This document shows, piece by piece, positions 32,376 to 42,084 of a stretch of DNA of 64,000 nt. The notes beneath the pieces are model-generated. The model was not told the origin of the DNA and ran no database searches. It saw only the letters and a program-made list of their open reading frames with translations. The stretch is from Bifidobacterium biavatii DSM 23969 (lineage in GTDB: Bacteria > Actinomycetota > Actinomycetes > Actinomycetales > Bifidobacteriaceae). The DNA is taken from NCBI RefSeq assembly GCF_000741165.1, contig NZ_JGYN01000006.1, positions 1-64,000 of the forward strand, read 5' to 3'. Within the stretch, counting starts at the first letter, position 1. Every line of letters begins with the position of its first letter. Made by a program: the position numbers and the translations under genes.

Positions 32376-34551
32376 GTCGACCTCGCTCAATACGGGTAAG
32401 CAACATCTCGGCTGCTGTGTTGCCATCACTGGAGGTGCTTGCTGGCTTCATCCCAAGATGGGCATAGGTGCGCAACGTCAGATGAGCGGCAGTCCATGAT
32501 TCGCCCTCTTCGGTTGTGCTGAATTGCGTTGCCAATGCTGCAGGAAGCACCAACGATGCAAGCGTCATGTCGTCTGCGGTTTTCGCGCGTAATCGAGTCA
32601 ATGCGCCGAGTATGGCTTGTTTGCTGGGGGATGAGAGCTTGCGAGTCTCGCTCGAACGAAGCATCTGATGAGGGGAAACCGGCAGCTTAACATACTGCTC
32701 TGTAGGCAGGTAAAACACGTGGTCCCAGATTTCTCCGGCGATGAGGCGCAGATTGCCATATGCGCCGATTGGCAGTATGACGGTCACATCATTTTCCAGC
32801 CGAGACAGTGCGAATAGAAGATTCTCATTGATCGTATCAAATGGTCCGTCGAGCACCAGAACGTCGGTATCTTCATCGGTAAGCAGGCAATCCAAAGTGG
32901 CGGCGTCATGCCAATCGGCAGGAATACTGATGTGTTTGGCTGGCTTTCCACTACCGGCATATGACAAGGCATTCGCAAGTGGTGCGGCAAACGTGGAATC
33001 AACCGCGATCAATCTCGTGACCGACAACACGCGACCGCATACCTTGGCCAACATAATTGGAGCTTGCGAGTTATTCTTCGTGGACATTACTCCAAAGGAC
33101 TGCAGGTTAGTGGCCGTTGTATGCACAAAATCAGCTTGACATTGTGTCGTCGGAAGCGAAGGATACGCAACCGACTGAATTACTGGGCTGGAGGAGCTGT
33201 TGCTACCGGCATCGGTGGGTCTGCTCGCGCCTTGTGCTGAGATTACCGATTGCACTACCGAACGTAAGCCGAGTTTCAGCGCTACATCCTTATCGAGCTG
33301 ATCCAGCGCTGCTTGGCGCTGCTGCTCAAGTTCCTCGAGCTTCTGCATCTTCTGTTTATTTGCTTGTTCGACCGCTGACTGGGCTGTTTCTAGTTCCTGT
33401 TTCAAATGACCGATTTTCTTTTCCAAAGGTTCGACCATATTTTGAAGACGAGTGTAGGACTCGGATCGAGCACGTACGCGATCTTCTAATCGTGATATCT
33501 CGTCGTTCTGTTGTTGTATCTGCTGATCAAAATCTTTTTTCTGCCTATCGAGATCCTCTTTGAGTTGTATTTGTCTTTTTTCTCGTTCAAGGTCTAAATC
33601 GTGTAATGCTTCTTCGCGACATTCGTCGATGCAGACACGTTTGAAATTAGTGTCATATTCCAGAGTGCTCTTCACGAGTGCAAGCATTTGGTTGTTAGTA
33701 TTGGCGAATCGTGCGATTGCCTTTCTCAGTTGATGAATCTCCGCGGAGGAAAGACGTGTGTTGAACTCATCTAGACGCTCGGGGGCTTGAAAAGCGTCGT
33801 TTATCATAGAAACCAGACGTTGTTGATCTGATTCGCTGATGTGCATGGCGTTTACATACCACTGCATATATTGAACGGCGTATTGTGATAATGGCTTGAC
33901 GAGTGCTTTTCCTTGAGGCTTCGGCAGGTAAGGTTTGATGTATATGGTGCGTTCTGCATAGTCGAGTGGCAAATATTTGATGTCGTAGCTATTGATCACA
34001 TATTGTTCTGCTTGAAAAGGTGCGGAACCCTTCAGTCGTATGCGGTTGTTGGAATAGTCGAGGTCGTCGCGATTCAATAGTATGGCGTCAAGCGTGCCTT
34101 TCGTGCCTGTATAAGGCATGAGGATTTGCTGCGTCGGCGTTCCGGAATAAGGCCAGCCGTTTATAAGATTGTTGCGTAATTCCTGAATATTGTTTGCAGG
34201 GCTGTTAATGACCTCATATAAGTTAGGGACGGCTCCATATGGGTTGGTATACGGATCCAGTAACCACGGTCGTTCGGGATTGTCATAGTTCGGTTTCCAT
34301 TTGACGAACAGAAAATCCTCACCAGATTCATGGAAGGAATCTAATGTTTCTGGACGGTATAATTTTTGCGGGTCTTCAGGTGTTCGAGTCACCTGATTGT
34401 CGGTGTGATATGCCCACGTGTATGAGCCAATTCCGTTTAGATCGTTGCGATAGTCAAGGAGTCGGATCAGACGATCGATATAACCATATTTGTCACGACG
34501 TGCGATGCATATAGATGCATGAGTAAATTCGGAATCATTGATCCATACCAT
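32365..34551 (-). CDS. Coiled-coil protein with degenerate McrB-like AAA domain
   Basis: A 728-residue protein. The N-terminal ~330 residues are an unrecognised aromatic-rich domain. Residues ~335-450 form a long coiled coil (EREKRQIQLKEDLDRQKKDF and similar). The C-terminal ~200 residues resemble the AAA domain of McrB-type GTPases: the FAAPLANALSYAG helix after the P-loop position, IPADWHDAATLD (like IPVxxxWxDxxDL), a Walker-B-like DVLVLDGPFDTINENLLFAL, and LPIGAYGNLR at the sensor position. The P-loop itself is missing (LIAVDSTFAAPL), so nucleotide binding is probably lost. The start at 34551 overlaps the upstream stop (TAATG) and has GAAAGGA. The role could be sensing or bridging in defence. 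Confidence 0.72.
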   Translation of the reverse strand: MVWINDSEFTHASICIARRDKYGYIDRLIRLLDYRNDLNGIGSYTWAYHTDNQVTRTPEDPQKLYRPETLDSFHESGEDFLFVKWKPNYDNPERPWLLDPYTNPYGAVPNLYEVINSPANNIQELRNNLINGWPYSGTPTQQILMPYTGTKGTLDAILLNRDDLDYSNNRIRLKGSAPFQAEQYVINSYDIKYLPLDYAERTIYIKPYLPKPQGKALVKPLSQYAVQYMQWYVNAMHISESDQQRLVSMINDAFQAPERLDEFNTRLSSAEIHQLRKAIARFANTNNQMLALVKSTLEYDTNFKRVCIDECREEALHDLDLEREKRQIQLKEDLDRQKKDFDQQIQQQNDEISRLEDRVRARSESYTRLQNMVEPLEKKIGHLKQELETAQSAVEQANKQKMQKLEELEQQRQAALDQLDKDVALKLGLRSVVQSVISAQGASRPTDAGSNSSSSPVIQSVAYPSLPTTQCQADFVHTTATNLQSFGVMSTKNNSQAPIMLAKVCGRVLSVTRLIAVDSTFAAPLANALSYAGSGKPAKHISIPADWHDAATLDCLLTDEDTDVLVLDGPFDTINENLLFALSRLENDVTVILPIGAYGNLRLIAGEIWDHVFYLPTEQYVKLPVSPHQMLRSSETRKLSSPSKQAILGALTRLRAKTADDMTLASLVLPAALATQFSTTEEGESWTAAHLTLRTYAHLGMKPASTSSDGNTAAEMLLTRIERGRHDR

Positions 34552-35927
34552 TATCGGGTCCTTTCTCTGAGCTGGGCAATGGTGGTGCCGCGGGAGATTG
34601 ATTGCTGTTGAGGAATGCCCACACGTCGGAATACGATTCCAGCGCCGTGAGTTAGTGGAATTTGGGTTATGTAGTTGTCCGTTGAGGCGGATGAGGACTC
34701 CGCATTCGTTGGGAGTGATTTCGCGTTGTCTTCGGAGGAATCGTTTTCGGGAATGGTCTGTGTCCATTCGTCGTAAGGGTGCAGATCGTCCGGGTAGTTT
34801 GGTCCCAGATATACCGTGCTCCACGGCATGCGTGGTTTGGGCTTGAAGAACACGCAATACGATTCCGATTCGGATTCTCCTTCGAAACGATTGCCGAATC
34901 CGATCAATCCCACGTCTCGTGCATTGGAATCCGCTGATATGAAGTACTTGCGCAAAGCCTTGTCCTGCATTGGCTGACCATTGATCTGATACGGGAACCG
35001 GTACATGGGGGAGGAATGCCGGAACAATGGCTCGTCCACACCCCATGAACCTAAGCTCGGTGGCCACATCAATTGGGCGGACCGATCCACGTCGGATAGG
35101 CAGTAGCCATATTGGCTCAGCCAGTCATCGATGTCGTTTTTGGTCGGGGAAGAGTCTGTGACGGATACTGCGTATACATGCAGTTTGGCGTCGCCGCTGA
35201 TGTTTCCGACTTTGTCCATACGGCTAAACAGTGGTCGCGCATCCCGAACTCGATCGTTCCTCGCCACGATGTAATACGTACAATCGGTGCGCAGTGCTGA
35301 ATGATCAGGCAAACGTCGACCGCCATTGCTGCCAAACGCATCAGAGAAGATCATGACACCTATGCTTTTTGGCGCATGACCGATGTTCAGCTGCCATCGT
35401 TGCGGTATTTGGATGCGAGTCTCTGTCTGATACAGAGGATTGGGCAGGGGAATGGTGTTGTGTCGGCTTGTCAACATGCTGCGCAACCCATATGACCGGC
35501 CGTCCACAGTGATCGCATCATCTGACGACAATTCGCGAAGCATGAAAGCTAAGCCTCGGCGACGTAATGCAACTTCGACTCGGAATTGTGTGCTGCCCGG
35601 CTCTTTCCTGAGGAACATGAGCAGCGGAAGGGACATCTCTTCACGCGAGATGCCGGCGCTCGCATGATATGCCTCGCAGTATCGTGACCATTCGTCGTTC
35701 TTGCGGTGCGCGAAATATGGCTCCTTTGTTTTGCGTTTTCCTGGTTTGATGGTCCTCCTCATACGATCGAAGTCGTTCCCCATAGCGCCGGCGGTGACCG
35801 GACGAGTACAGAATGGACAGTAGAACCGTACCGATTCGGGGATATCACCATGGAACCGGTCGTTGATCTCCTGTGCGGTAACCTGTACGGCTGAGGCCCT
35901 GTTTACCACTTGAACCGCACTATCCAT
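34551..35927 (-). CDS. CoiA-like zinc-ribbon protein in RM operon
   Basis: A 458-residue protein. Residues ~35-95 form a CoiA-like zinc-ribbon region: FYCPFCTRPV, then a basic linker, then YFAHRKNDEW and RYCEAYH. The layout C-x2-C ... FAH ... C is as in competence-type and recombination proteins. The remaining ~360 residues are unrecognised, partly beta-rich, with a disordered Ser/Asn-rich segment near 400-425. The ribosome binding site at the ATG is weak, and the gene starts 37 bases after the hsdR stop. It is the first of three genes appended to a complete type I RM operon. A DNA-processing or effector role is inferred from context only. Confidence 0.68.
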   Translation of the reverse strand: MDSAVQVVNRASAVQVTAQEINDRFHGDIPESVRFYCPFCTRPVTAGAMGNDFDRMRRTIKPGKRKTKEPYFAHRKNDEWSRYCEAYHASAGISREEMSLPLLMFLRKEPGSTQFRVEVALRRRGLAFMLRELSSDDAITVDGRSYGLRSMLTSRHNTIPLPNPLYQTETRIQIPQRWQLNIGHAPKSIGVMIFSDAFGSNGGRRLPDHSALRTDCTYYIVARNDRVRDARPLFSRMDKVGNISGDAKLHVYAVSVTDSSPTKNDIDDWLSQYGYCLSDVDRSAQLMWPPSLGSWGVDEPLFRHSSPMYRFPYQINGQPMQDKALRKYFISADSNARDVGLIGFGNRFEGESESESYCVFFKPKPRMPWSTVYLGPNYPDDLHPYDEWTQTIPENDSSEDNAKSLPTNAESSSASTDNYITQIPLTHGAGIVFRRVGIPQQQSISRGTTIAQLRERTR

Positions 35928-35964
35928 GGGCGCCGCCGATCGATGTATTTATGATGCTCATGGG

Positions 35965-38900
35965 CTACTCCTTGCCGCGATGCGCGGTGTTGTAGAACTC
36001 GTTGAAGAGGGACTCCTGCACGATTTGCATGGCCTCTTGGCTGCTGCTGAGGCGGCGGAAGAGGTCGGCGTTTTCGGATTGCGACTTGAACAGGGCGGTA
36101 AGGAACGCGGAATCGAACGGGGTGCGGAAATCAGCGCGGGAATTGTTGCGCGCCTGTTGGCTGAGTTTACCGTCACCTTGCAGCAGCGTCATCAGGCCTT
36201 CGAAGAACTTGCGGGCGGGGTCGCTGAAGTCGGTGCCGAACAGCTGGTTGAGCTGGTCGATGATCGAGGACAGGTAGTCTTCATCGTCGCCGCCTTTGCC
36301 TACGCCGACGGTGCCGGCGTTGTTCTTGACCGGTTCGCCTCCGGTCAGGCTGATATCGGCTTGGCCCTTGTTCTCGATGCGCAGCTGTGTTACGGCAATT
36401 AGACCGTCAATGGATTCCTCGGGCTCGTATTCAGGCGCGATTTCCCGGTTGAGGAACGTGAGGTATGTGTCGAGTTTGAACAATGGTTGGTCGTCAAGCC
36501 TAATCATCTGCGTCACGTACGTGTAGGTGTGCAGGAACTTGCCGACGCGCTTGCGGAACTCCTCTTGACCGTCCTCGTCCAGATCGGCGTACCGGTCCTT
36601 GGCTGGGCCGAGCAGCCGCAGCACTTCCGGCATGGTGGATTCATCCGGTTTGCCCAGCCACACCCGGCACAGCGCCGCGACCTCTTCCTCGTCGTAGATC
36701 TGGAAGGCATCGAGTGCGGTCTTCATGTCGTAGATGACGTTCGGGTCGGTGACGCGATCAAGATCGGTCTGCGTATAGTACGGTTCGAACGCGGCCTGAA
36801 TCGTTGCGGCATCGTTGGCGAAGTCCAGCACGATCGGTGTCTGCTTGCCGGCGCAGGTACGATTCAACCTCGACAATGTCTGCACTGCGGCTACACCGGT
36901 GAGCTTCTTGTCGACATACATGGCGCACAGTTTCGGCTGGTCGAAACCGGTCTGGAACTTGTTCGCCACGATCATGAGATTGAACTGAGACGTATTGAAT
37001 CGTTCGGCGATCTCGCTAGGTGGGAACCCGTTGAGCGTCTCCTCGGTCACGTCCTCGCCGCCCAGATCGAGCTTGCCGGAGAATGCGACGACCGGCTTCA
37101 CCCCGGCGTACTCGGTCTTGGCGGCGAGCTTTTGCATGTACCGGAAGTATTCGGCGGCGGCTTTGCGACTGGACGTCACCACCATGCCCTTGCCGTCGCC
37201 GTGCAGCAGCGGCATGACATGATCGTGGAAATGGTCGACGATGATCTCGCTGATCTTCGACACGTTGCTCGGGTCGAGCTTCACGAAGTTCATGATTTCC
37301 TGCTTCGTGCGGCTCGCCTTGCGTTTGGGGTCTTCGTCGGACTTCTTGACCAGCTGGAAATACGTTTTGAACGTGGTGTAGTTCGTGAGCACGTCGAGGA
37401 TGAAACCCTCCTCGATGGCCTGCTTCATCGAATACAGGTCGAACGGCTCCGGCTTACCGGTATCGGGGTTGACCGTGCCGAAGGTTTCGAGCGTGCTCGG
37501 CTTCGGCGTGGCGGTGAACGCGTAGAACGACAGGTTGGGCTGCACGCCCTGCGCGTTCAGCTCGTTACGTACACGCAGTGCAGCATCGTCCGTGTCTTCG
37601 TCCAAGCCGCTGTCATCCCAATCGAGCGCATCGTTGTCAGAAACGTCGGCGAACTCGTCGGCATTAAACCCGGAATGGTCGCCGAGCGCCTGCTTGGTCT
37701 TGCGATGCGCCTCACCGCTCTGCGACGAATGTGCTTCGTCGATGATGATCGCGAACGTGCGGCCGGCCGTATCCGTCTGCGTATAGATGTACGGGAACTT
37801 CTGGATGGTGGAGATGATGATGCGTGCGCCCGCGTTGACCGCATCGCGCAGCCCCGCTGAATCCTTGGCGATGGCGACCATGCCGCGCGGGTGCGGCATC
37901 TTCATGATGGTGCCCTGCAGCTGCTCGTCGAGTATCACGCGGTCGACCAGCACGATCACCGAATTGAAGAACGAATCGCCGCTATCCTGCGTTAGGGATG
38001 CAAGATGATAGGCAAGCCATGCGATCGAATACGACTTGCCGGAACCGGCCGAATGTTGGATGAGATAGTTGTGGCCTGGTCCCTGCTCTCGCGTGGCCTT
38101 GAGCAGACGGCGCACCACGCGCAGCTGGTGATACCGGGGGAAGATCACCGCCTTCATGGTGGAACGCGCCTGACGGGTGATCTTCTTGCCGTGCTCGTCC
38201 TTCTCGCGATAGGTGATCTGCACGAACCGTTCGATGATGTCCAGTAGCGAATCCGGCGTGAGCACCTCCTCCCACAGATACGAGGTACCGAACTTGCCTG
38301 GTGCTGCCGGCGGGTTGCCGCCGCCGTCCTTGCCGTTGCCCTGATTGGACGGTACGAACTTGGTGCTCTTGCCTTTGAGCTCTGTGGCCATATACACATC
38401 GTCTGCATCGACTGCGAAATGCACGAGCGAGCGCAGATCGGGCTGGAAGACCTGCTCCTTCGGATTACGATCAGTCATGTATTGGCGGATCGCGTTGTTC
38501 ACAGTTTGCCCGGTCTGATGGTTCTTGAGCTCGATGGTGACCAGCGGGAAACCGTTGACGAGCAGCACCACGTCGATACGGTTGTTGAGGTCGTCCTTCA
38601 TCGTGCCGTAGTGGAACTCGTCGGTGACTTGGAAACGGTTCGCACGGTAATGCTCCACCGCGGTCTGGTTCAGATCGTTCCTCGGCTTGAAGTAGAGGAT
38701 CTTGAACTTCGCGCCCGGAGCCATCTCGACCTGATTGCGCAGCGTCCATAGCAGACCCTTGTCTGCGATGACCTGCCCGATGCGCTTGATGACCGCCTGG
38801 CTCCACCGCACACCGTACTGGCGTTCGACTTTAGCGACCTCCTTGGGCTGGGTCTCGATCAGAAACTCGATCAAGGTTTGCTCGTCGATGGCCGTTTCGC

Positions 38901-39021
38901 GATTGAAGTTCTGGTCCATCTGCGACTGTGGCACATACGTATAGTCCTGCTTCTCGAACCCGTCTACCACATGATTCTGGAACGTACGCTCGCTCATGCT
39001 GCGAGTCGGCTTCACTGCCAT
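35965..39021 (-). CDS. hsdR: Type I restriction enzyme, R subunit
   Basis: A 1018-residue HsdR. The N-terminal PD-(D/E)xK nuclease has NRIDVVLLVNGFPLVTIELKN (catalytic D...ExK). The motor domains have QHSAGSGKSYSIAWL (Walker A) and IIIDEAHSSQSG (DEAH box), with later helicase motifs TATP, VANKFQTGFDQP and LSRLNRTCAGK. A C-terminal helical part follows. All key residues are present, so it should translocate DNA and cleave it when bound to HsdM/HsdS. The ATG follows GGAAGGAAAGGAG, 19 bases after hsdS. Confidence 0.95.
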   Translation of the reverse strand: MAVKPTRSMSERTFQNHVVDGFEKQDYTYVPQSQMDQNFNRETAIDEQTLIEFLIETQPKEVAKVERQYGVRWSQAVIKRIGQVIADKGLLWTLRNQVEMAPGAKFKILYFKPRNDLNQTAVEHYRANRFQVTDEFHYGTMKDDLNNRIDVVLLVNGFPLVTIELKNHQTGQTVNNAIRQYMTDRNPKEQVFQPDLRSLVHFAVDADDVYMATELKGKSTKFVPSNQGNGKDGGGNPPAAPGKFGTSYLWEEVLTPDSLLDIIERFVQITYREKDEHGKKITRQARSTMKAVIFPRYHQLRVVRRLLKATREQGPGHNYLIQHSAGSGKSYSIAWLAYHLASLTQDSGDSFFNSVIVLVDRVILDEQLQGTIMKMPHPRGMVAIAKDSAGLRDAVNAGARIIISTIQKFPYIYTQTDTAGRTFAIIIDEAHSSQSGEAHRKTKQALGDHSGFNADEFADVSDNDALDWDDSGLDEDTDDAALRVRNELNAQGVQPNLSFYAFTATPKPSTLETFGTVNPDTGKPEPFDLYSMKQAIEEGFILDVLTNYTTFKTYFQLVKKSDEDPKRKASRTKQEIMNFVKLDPSNVSKISEIIVDHFHDHVMPLLHGDGKGMVVTSSRKAAAEYFRYMQKLAAKTEYAGVKPVVAFSGKLDLGGEDVTEETLNGFPPSEIAERFNTSQFNLMIVANKFQTGFDQPKLCAMYVDKKLTGVAAVQTLSRLNRTCAGKQTPIVLDFANDAATIQAAFEPYYTQTDLDRVTDPNVIYDMKTALDAFQIYDEEEVAALCRVWLGKPDESTMPEVLRLLGPAKDRYADLDEDGQEEFRKRVGKFLHTYTYVTQMIRLDDQPLFKLDTYLTFLNREIAPEYEPEESIDGLIAVTQLRIENKGQADISLTGGEPVKNNAGTVGVGKGGDDEDYLSSIIDQLNQLFGTDFSDPARKFFEGLMTLLQGDGKLSQQARNNSRADFRTPFDSAFLTALFKSQSENADLFRRLSSSQEAMQIVQESLFNEFYNTAHRGKE

Positions 39022-39040
39022 GATGACTCCTTTCCTTCCG

Positions 39041-40363
39041 TTATTCCTCTACACCGGGAATCTTCACCTTGCCGGTCACACACTCACTAATGAGCGATGA
39101 CCTATATTCCTTTAACCGGACAAGTAGAGACTGCTTCTGCTGGATGAGGGAGTTGATGTCCGTGAGTTTTCTCTCTAGATGATTGACGATGACGTGCTGC
39201 TCATCAACTGAGGGCAGAGGAGTCACCAGCTGATGGATTAAGGGAAGTCCGATTGTTGGGATAGTCGAGCCCATGCTTAAGCGCTGTAGTTCCTGCTGCA
39301 TGCTTTCAAACACGTAGTACAGGTACTCGTTGTATAAGTTGGGGCCGCAGATGTACGCCATGAAATGCTGTGATACGGCAAGTTCCTTGGATGCTATAGC
39401 TGTAAGCCCGATTGATGCATCACGAGAAAGTAATACGGAACCTGCCGGTAACAACTCTGCCGAAGAATGTCTAATTCCGTCCATGTTGGTCATGGTGCAG
39501 CTCTCGCTGATGTAGTGCTGTTGCCGTAGCTTAGGTGAATCTGCCAGTGAGACCCAGACGATGTCACCATCACGCCAGTATGCTTCATTCTTTTTGTCGG
39601 GTGTGTGTCCACTTTTCCGAGTGGCAAGATTGACGATTTTAGTGACTTGCCAATGTTCTGGGATTTGGCCGATCCAGTCGATGCCGGAGTCCTTCATGGG
39701 CACGGTGGGGTCGAGGCCTTTGGTGACGGCTTCGGAGATGACGGACTGGCGATACTCGTTCAGCAGCTCAATCGACCGCTCGATATCTGCTACGGCCGTA
39801 TCAATCGCCCCTGTCTTCTTATCCAAATAATCAGCAATGAGTTCTTGTTCTTGCGTTGGCGGGTAGGTAAATGGACAGATCATGAATTGATCCATGTCGA
39901 TGTTGTCCACGGTTGTGGCCGATTTTGTCAACACGAGCAGGAGTTGGTCATTCATTCCGTTGATGAAATAGCGGAAGAATCGTTTGCTGTAAGCATTAAA
40001 CGTGAAAGCTTTGATGTCTTGGTTGACTGCCATATCACGAGTAATGAACGCCACAGGTATCGTATGTTTTAGAATCCCGGAACGGACAACCATTACGGTC
40101 GTACCGGCTGGATACATGTTCGTAGAAGAGCTCTCGACTGCTTCCTCTGAAATATGCTGTGAAGTGTCGTCGATGAATTTCTGTTTGACCTCAGCTGAGG
40201 ATACCCATGGAATATCGCCATTCCAATAAGCTAAATTATCTTTCGATGGTGTGCCACCTCCACTCGCCGTTGCGAAGGTTTTCACACGGCGAATATTCCA
40301 CCCAGTCGGAATCTTACCGATCCAATCGATGCTGGAGTCCTTGTATGCGCTGTATCGTTCCAT
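39041..40363 (-). CDS. hsdS: Type I restriction enzyme, specificity subunit
   Basis: A 440-residue HsdS with two target-recognition domains. Each is followed by a conserved helical spacer: first PPTQEQELIADYLDKKTGAI, second VDEQHVIVNHLERKLTDIN. Both domains start with the typical IGKIPTGWNIRRVK / IGQIPEHWQVTKIV motif. It decides the bipartite DNA site methylated and protected by HsdM and attacked by HsdR. The recognition sequence cannot be read from the protein. The start overlaps the hsdM stop (TAATG). Confidence 0.95.
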   Translation of the reverse strand: MERYSAYKDSSIDWIGKIPTGWNIRRVKTFATASGGGTPSKDNLAYWNGDIPWVSSAEVKQKFIDDTSQHISEEAVESSSTNMYPAGTTVMVVRSGILKHTIPVAFITRDMAVNQDIKAFTFNAYSKRFFRYFINGMNDQLLLVLTKSATTVDNIDMDQFMICPFTYPPTQEQELIADYLDKKTGAIDTAVADIERSIELLNEYRQSVISEAVTKGLDPTVPMKDSGIDWIGQIPEHWQVTKIVNLATRKSGHTPDKKNEAYWRDGDIVWVSLADSPKLRQQHYISESCTMTNMDGIRHSSAELLPAGSVLLSRDASIGLTAIASKELAVSQHFMAYICGPNLYNEYLYYVFESMQQELQRLSMGSTIPTIGLPLIHQLVTPLPSVDEQHVIVNHLERKLTDINSLIQQKQSLLVRLKEYRSSLISECVTGKVKIPGVEE

Positions 40364-42084
40364 TACAGGCCCACCTTCGTGAGGCTGTCGGCGATGGACG
40401 CCTCCAGCGAACGAATGTCATCGAGAATCGCCGCGGACGAACGCAACGGCGTGTACTCGTAGAAGTATCGGGTGAACGGAATCTCGTAACCCACCTTGTC
40501 CTTCTTGCGGTCCATCCACGCGTCCGGCGCGTATGGTTTCACCTCGCGTTCGAAGTATTCGTCGATGTCCTGTTTGAGCGGAATATTCTCCGTGTCGCGC
40601 AGCGAGGTGTCCGGCTTCAGGTTGCCTTTGCGATCGGTCACGATGTCGCCGTGTTCGTTGCGCAACGGTCGTTCCACGGTCACGGTCGTGTAGCCGAAGT
40701 CGTCCACGTCGAAGATCTTCGAGGTCTTCGTCTCCTCGAACGCCTCGTATTCCTTGACGATGGAGCGAATCTGCTCGGCGCTCAGTTCGTTGCGCTTCGA
40801 GCCGAGCGACTTGCGCATCTTCGTGAACACGTTGTTCGCGTTGATGAGCTGCACCTTGCCCTTGCGTTCCGCGGGCTTGTTGTTGTTCAGCACCCAGATG
40901 TAGGTGGCGATGCCGGTGTTGTAGAAGAAATCGTTCGGCATCGCCACGATAGCCTCCACCAGATCAAGATCATGCAGCAGCCACTTGCGGATGTCGCTTT
41001 CGCCTGAGCCGGCCGCGCCGGTGAACAGGGGAGAGCCGTTCATGAACACGGCGATACGGCCACCGCCCAATCCGACCGGCCGCATCTTCGAGACCATGTG
41101 CTCGATGAACAACAATTGCCCGTCGCTCACACGTGGCAGGCCTGCGCCGAATCGTCCCTTGAATCCCTCGTTCCTGTACTCGGCCTCCACCTCGCGCTTC
41201 GACTTCTTCCAATCCACACCATACGGCGGATTCGAGACCTGATAGCCGAACTGGACATCGGCGAACGCGGGCTCGGTCAGCGTATTGCCGAACGCGACGT
41301 GGCCGGCGTCGCCGCCGCGCAGCAGCATGTCCGCCTTGCAGGTGGCGAACGTGGCCGCGTTCAATTCCTGCCCGTAGCAGTACACGTCAGCGTTCGGATA
41401 GTATTCGTTCACCCGGTCCTTGAAAATCGACAGCGCGCCGCCCGTACCGGCGCACGGGTCGTACACGTTCACCACCTTGCCGGGCTGCGACAAGTCGGCC
41501 GACGCTCCCGCGATCAGCAGGTCGACCGCCAGTTCCACGCCGTCGCGAGGGCTGAAATGCTCACCGGCCGTCTCATTCGACATTTCGGAGAAACGGCGCA
41601 ACAGGTTCTCGTAGATGCTGCCCATCTCGACATCGCTCACCGTGTCCGGGCCAAGATCGACCGTGCAGAACTTGTCGACGATCTGAAACAGCAGATTGTT
41701 CGCATTCAACGAATCGATGCGGGCGAAGAAATCGAACTTCTCGAACACGTCCAGCGCGTCCGACGAGAAGCCGCGCACGTAGTCGCCCAGATTCGCTGCA
41801 ATGTTGTCCGGGTCTGCGCGCAGTTTGTCCATCGTGTACCGGCTCGTGTTGTAGAACGGCAGACCCGCTACCGTCTTCAACTGGAAATCCGCGATGTCGT
41901 CCGTCATACCGGCGGTCATCTCGTCCGCTTCCAGCACCTGCTCCTTCGTGCCGGCCAGCACGCAGTCAAGACGGCGCAGCACCGTGAACGGCAGGATGAT
42001 GTCGCCGTACTCATGCTGTTTGTAGTCGCCGCGCAGCAGGTCCGCCACCGCCCAGATAAACGCGACAATCGACTGATGATTCAT
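40363..42084 (-). CDS. hsdM: Type I DNA methyltransferase, M subunit
   Basis: A 573-residue N6-adenine methyltransferase subunit. It has an N-terminal helical domain (AFIWAVADLLRGDYKQHEYG), the SAM-binding motif VYDPCAGTGGAL and the catalytic NPPYGVDW (NPPY). A C-terminal helical region (FEREVKPYAPDAWMDRKKDK) is typical of HsdM. The length is normal. It overlaps the upstream methylase gene by ATGA and the downstream hsdS by TAATG, so all are co-translated. Confidence 0.96.
   Translation of the reverse strand: MNHQSIVAFIWAVADLLRGDYKQHEYGDIILPFTVLRRLDCVLAGTKEQVLEADEMTAGMTDDIADFQLKTVAGLPFYNTSRYTMDKLRADPDNIAANLGDYVRGFSSDALDVFEKFDFFARIDSLNANNLLFQIVDKFCTVDLGPDTVSDVEMGSIYENLLRRFSEMSNETAGEHFSPRDGVELAVDLLIAGASADLSQPGKVVNVYDPCAGTGGALSIFKDRVNEYYPNADVYCYGQELNAATFATCKADMLLRGGDAGHVAFGNTLTEPAFADVQFGYQVSNPPYGVDWKKSKREVEAEYRNEGFKGRFGAGLPRVSDGQLLFIEHMVSKMRPVGLGGGRIAVFMNGSPLFTGAAGSGESDIRKWLLHDLDLVEAIVAMPNDFFYNTGIATYIWVLNNNKPAERKGKVQLINANNVFTKMRKSLGSKRNELSAEQIRSIVKEYEAFEETKTSKIFDVDDFGYTTVTVERPLRNEHGDIVTDRKGNLKPDTSLRDTENIPLKQDIDEYFEREVKPYAPDAWMDRKKDKVGYEIPFTRYFYEYTPLRSSAAILDDIRSLEASIADSLTKVGL

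Noticed and set aside
34552..35067. Longer form of the 728-residue coiled-coil protein
   Set aside because: The added 172 residues overlap the CoiA-like gene in another frame. The ATG at 34551 has a ribosome binding site and overlaps the upstream stop as TAATG.
36487..37860. Plus-strand open frame of 457 codons opposite hsdR
   Set aside because: Antisense of the HsdR motor domains; no motif.
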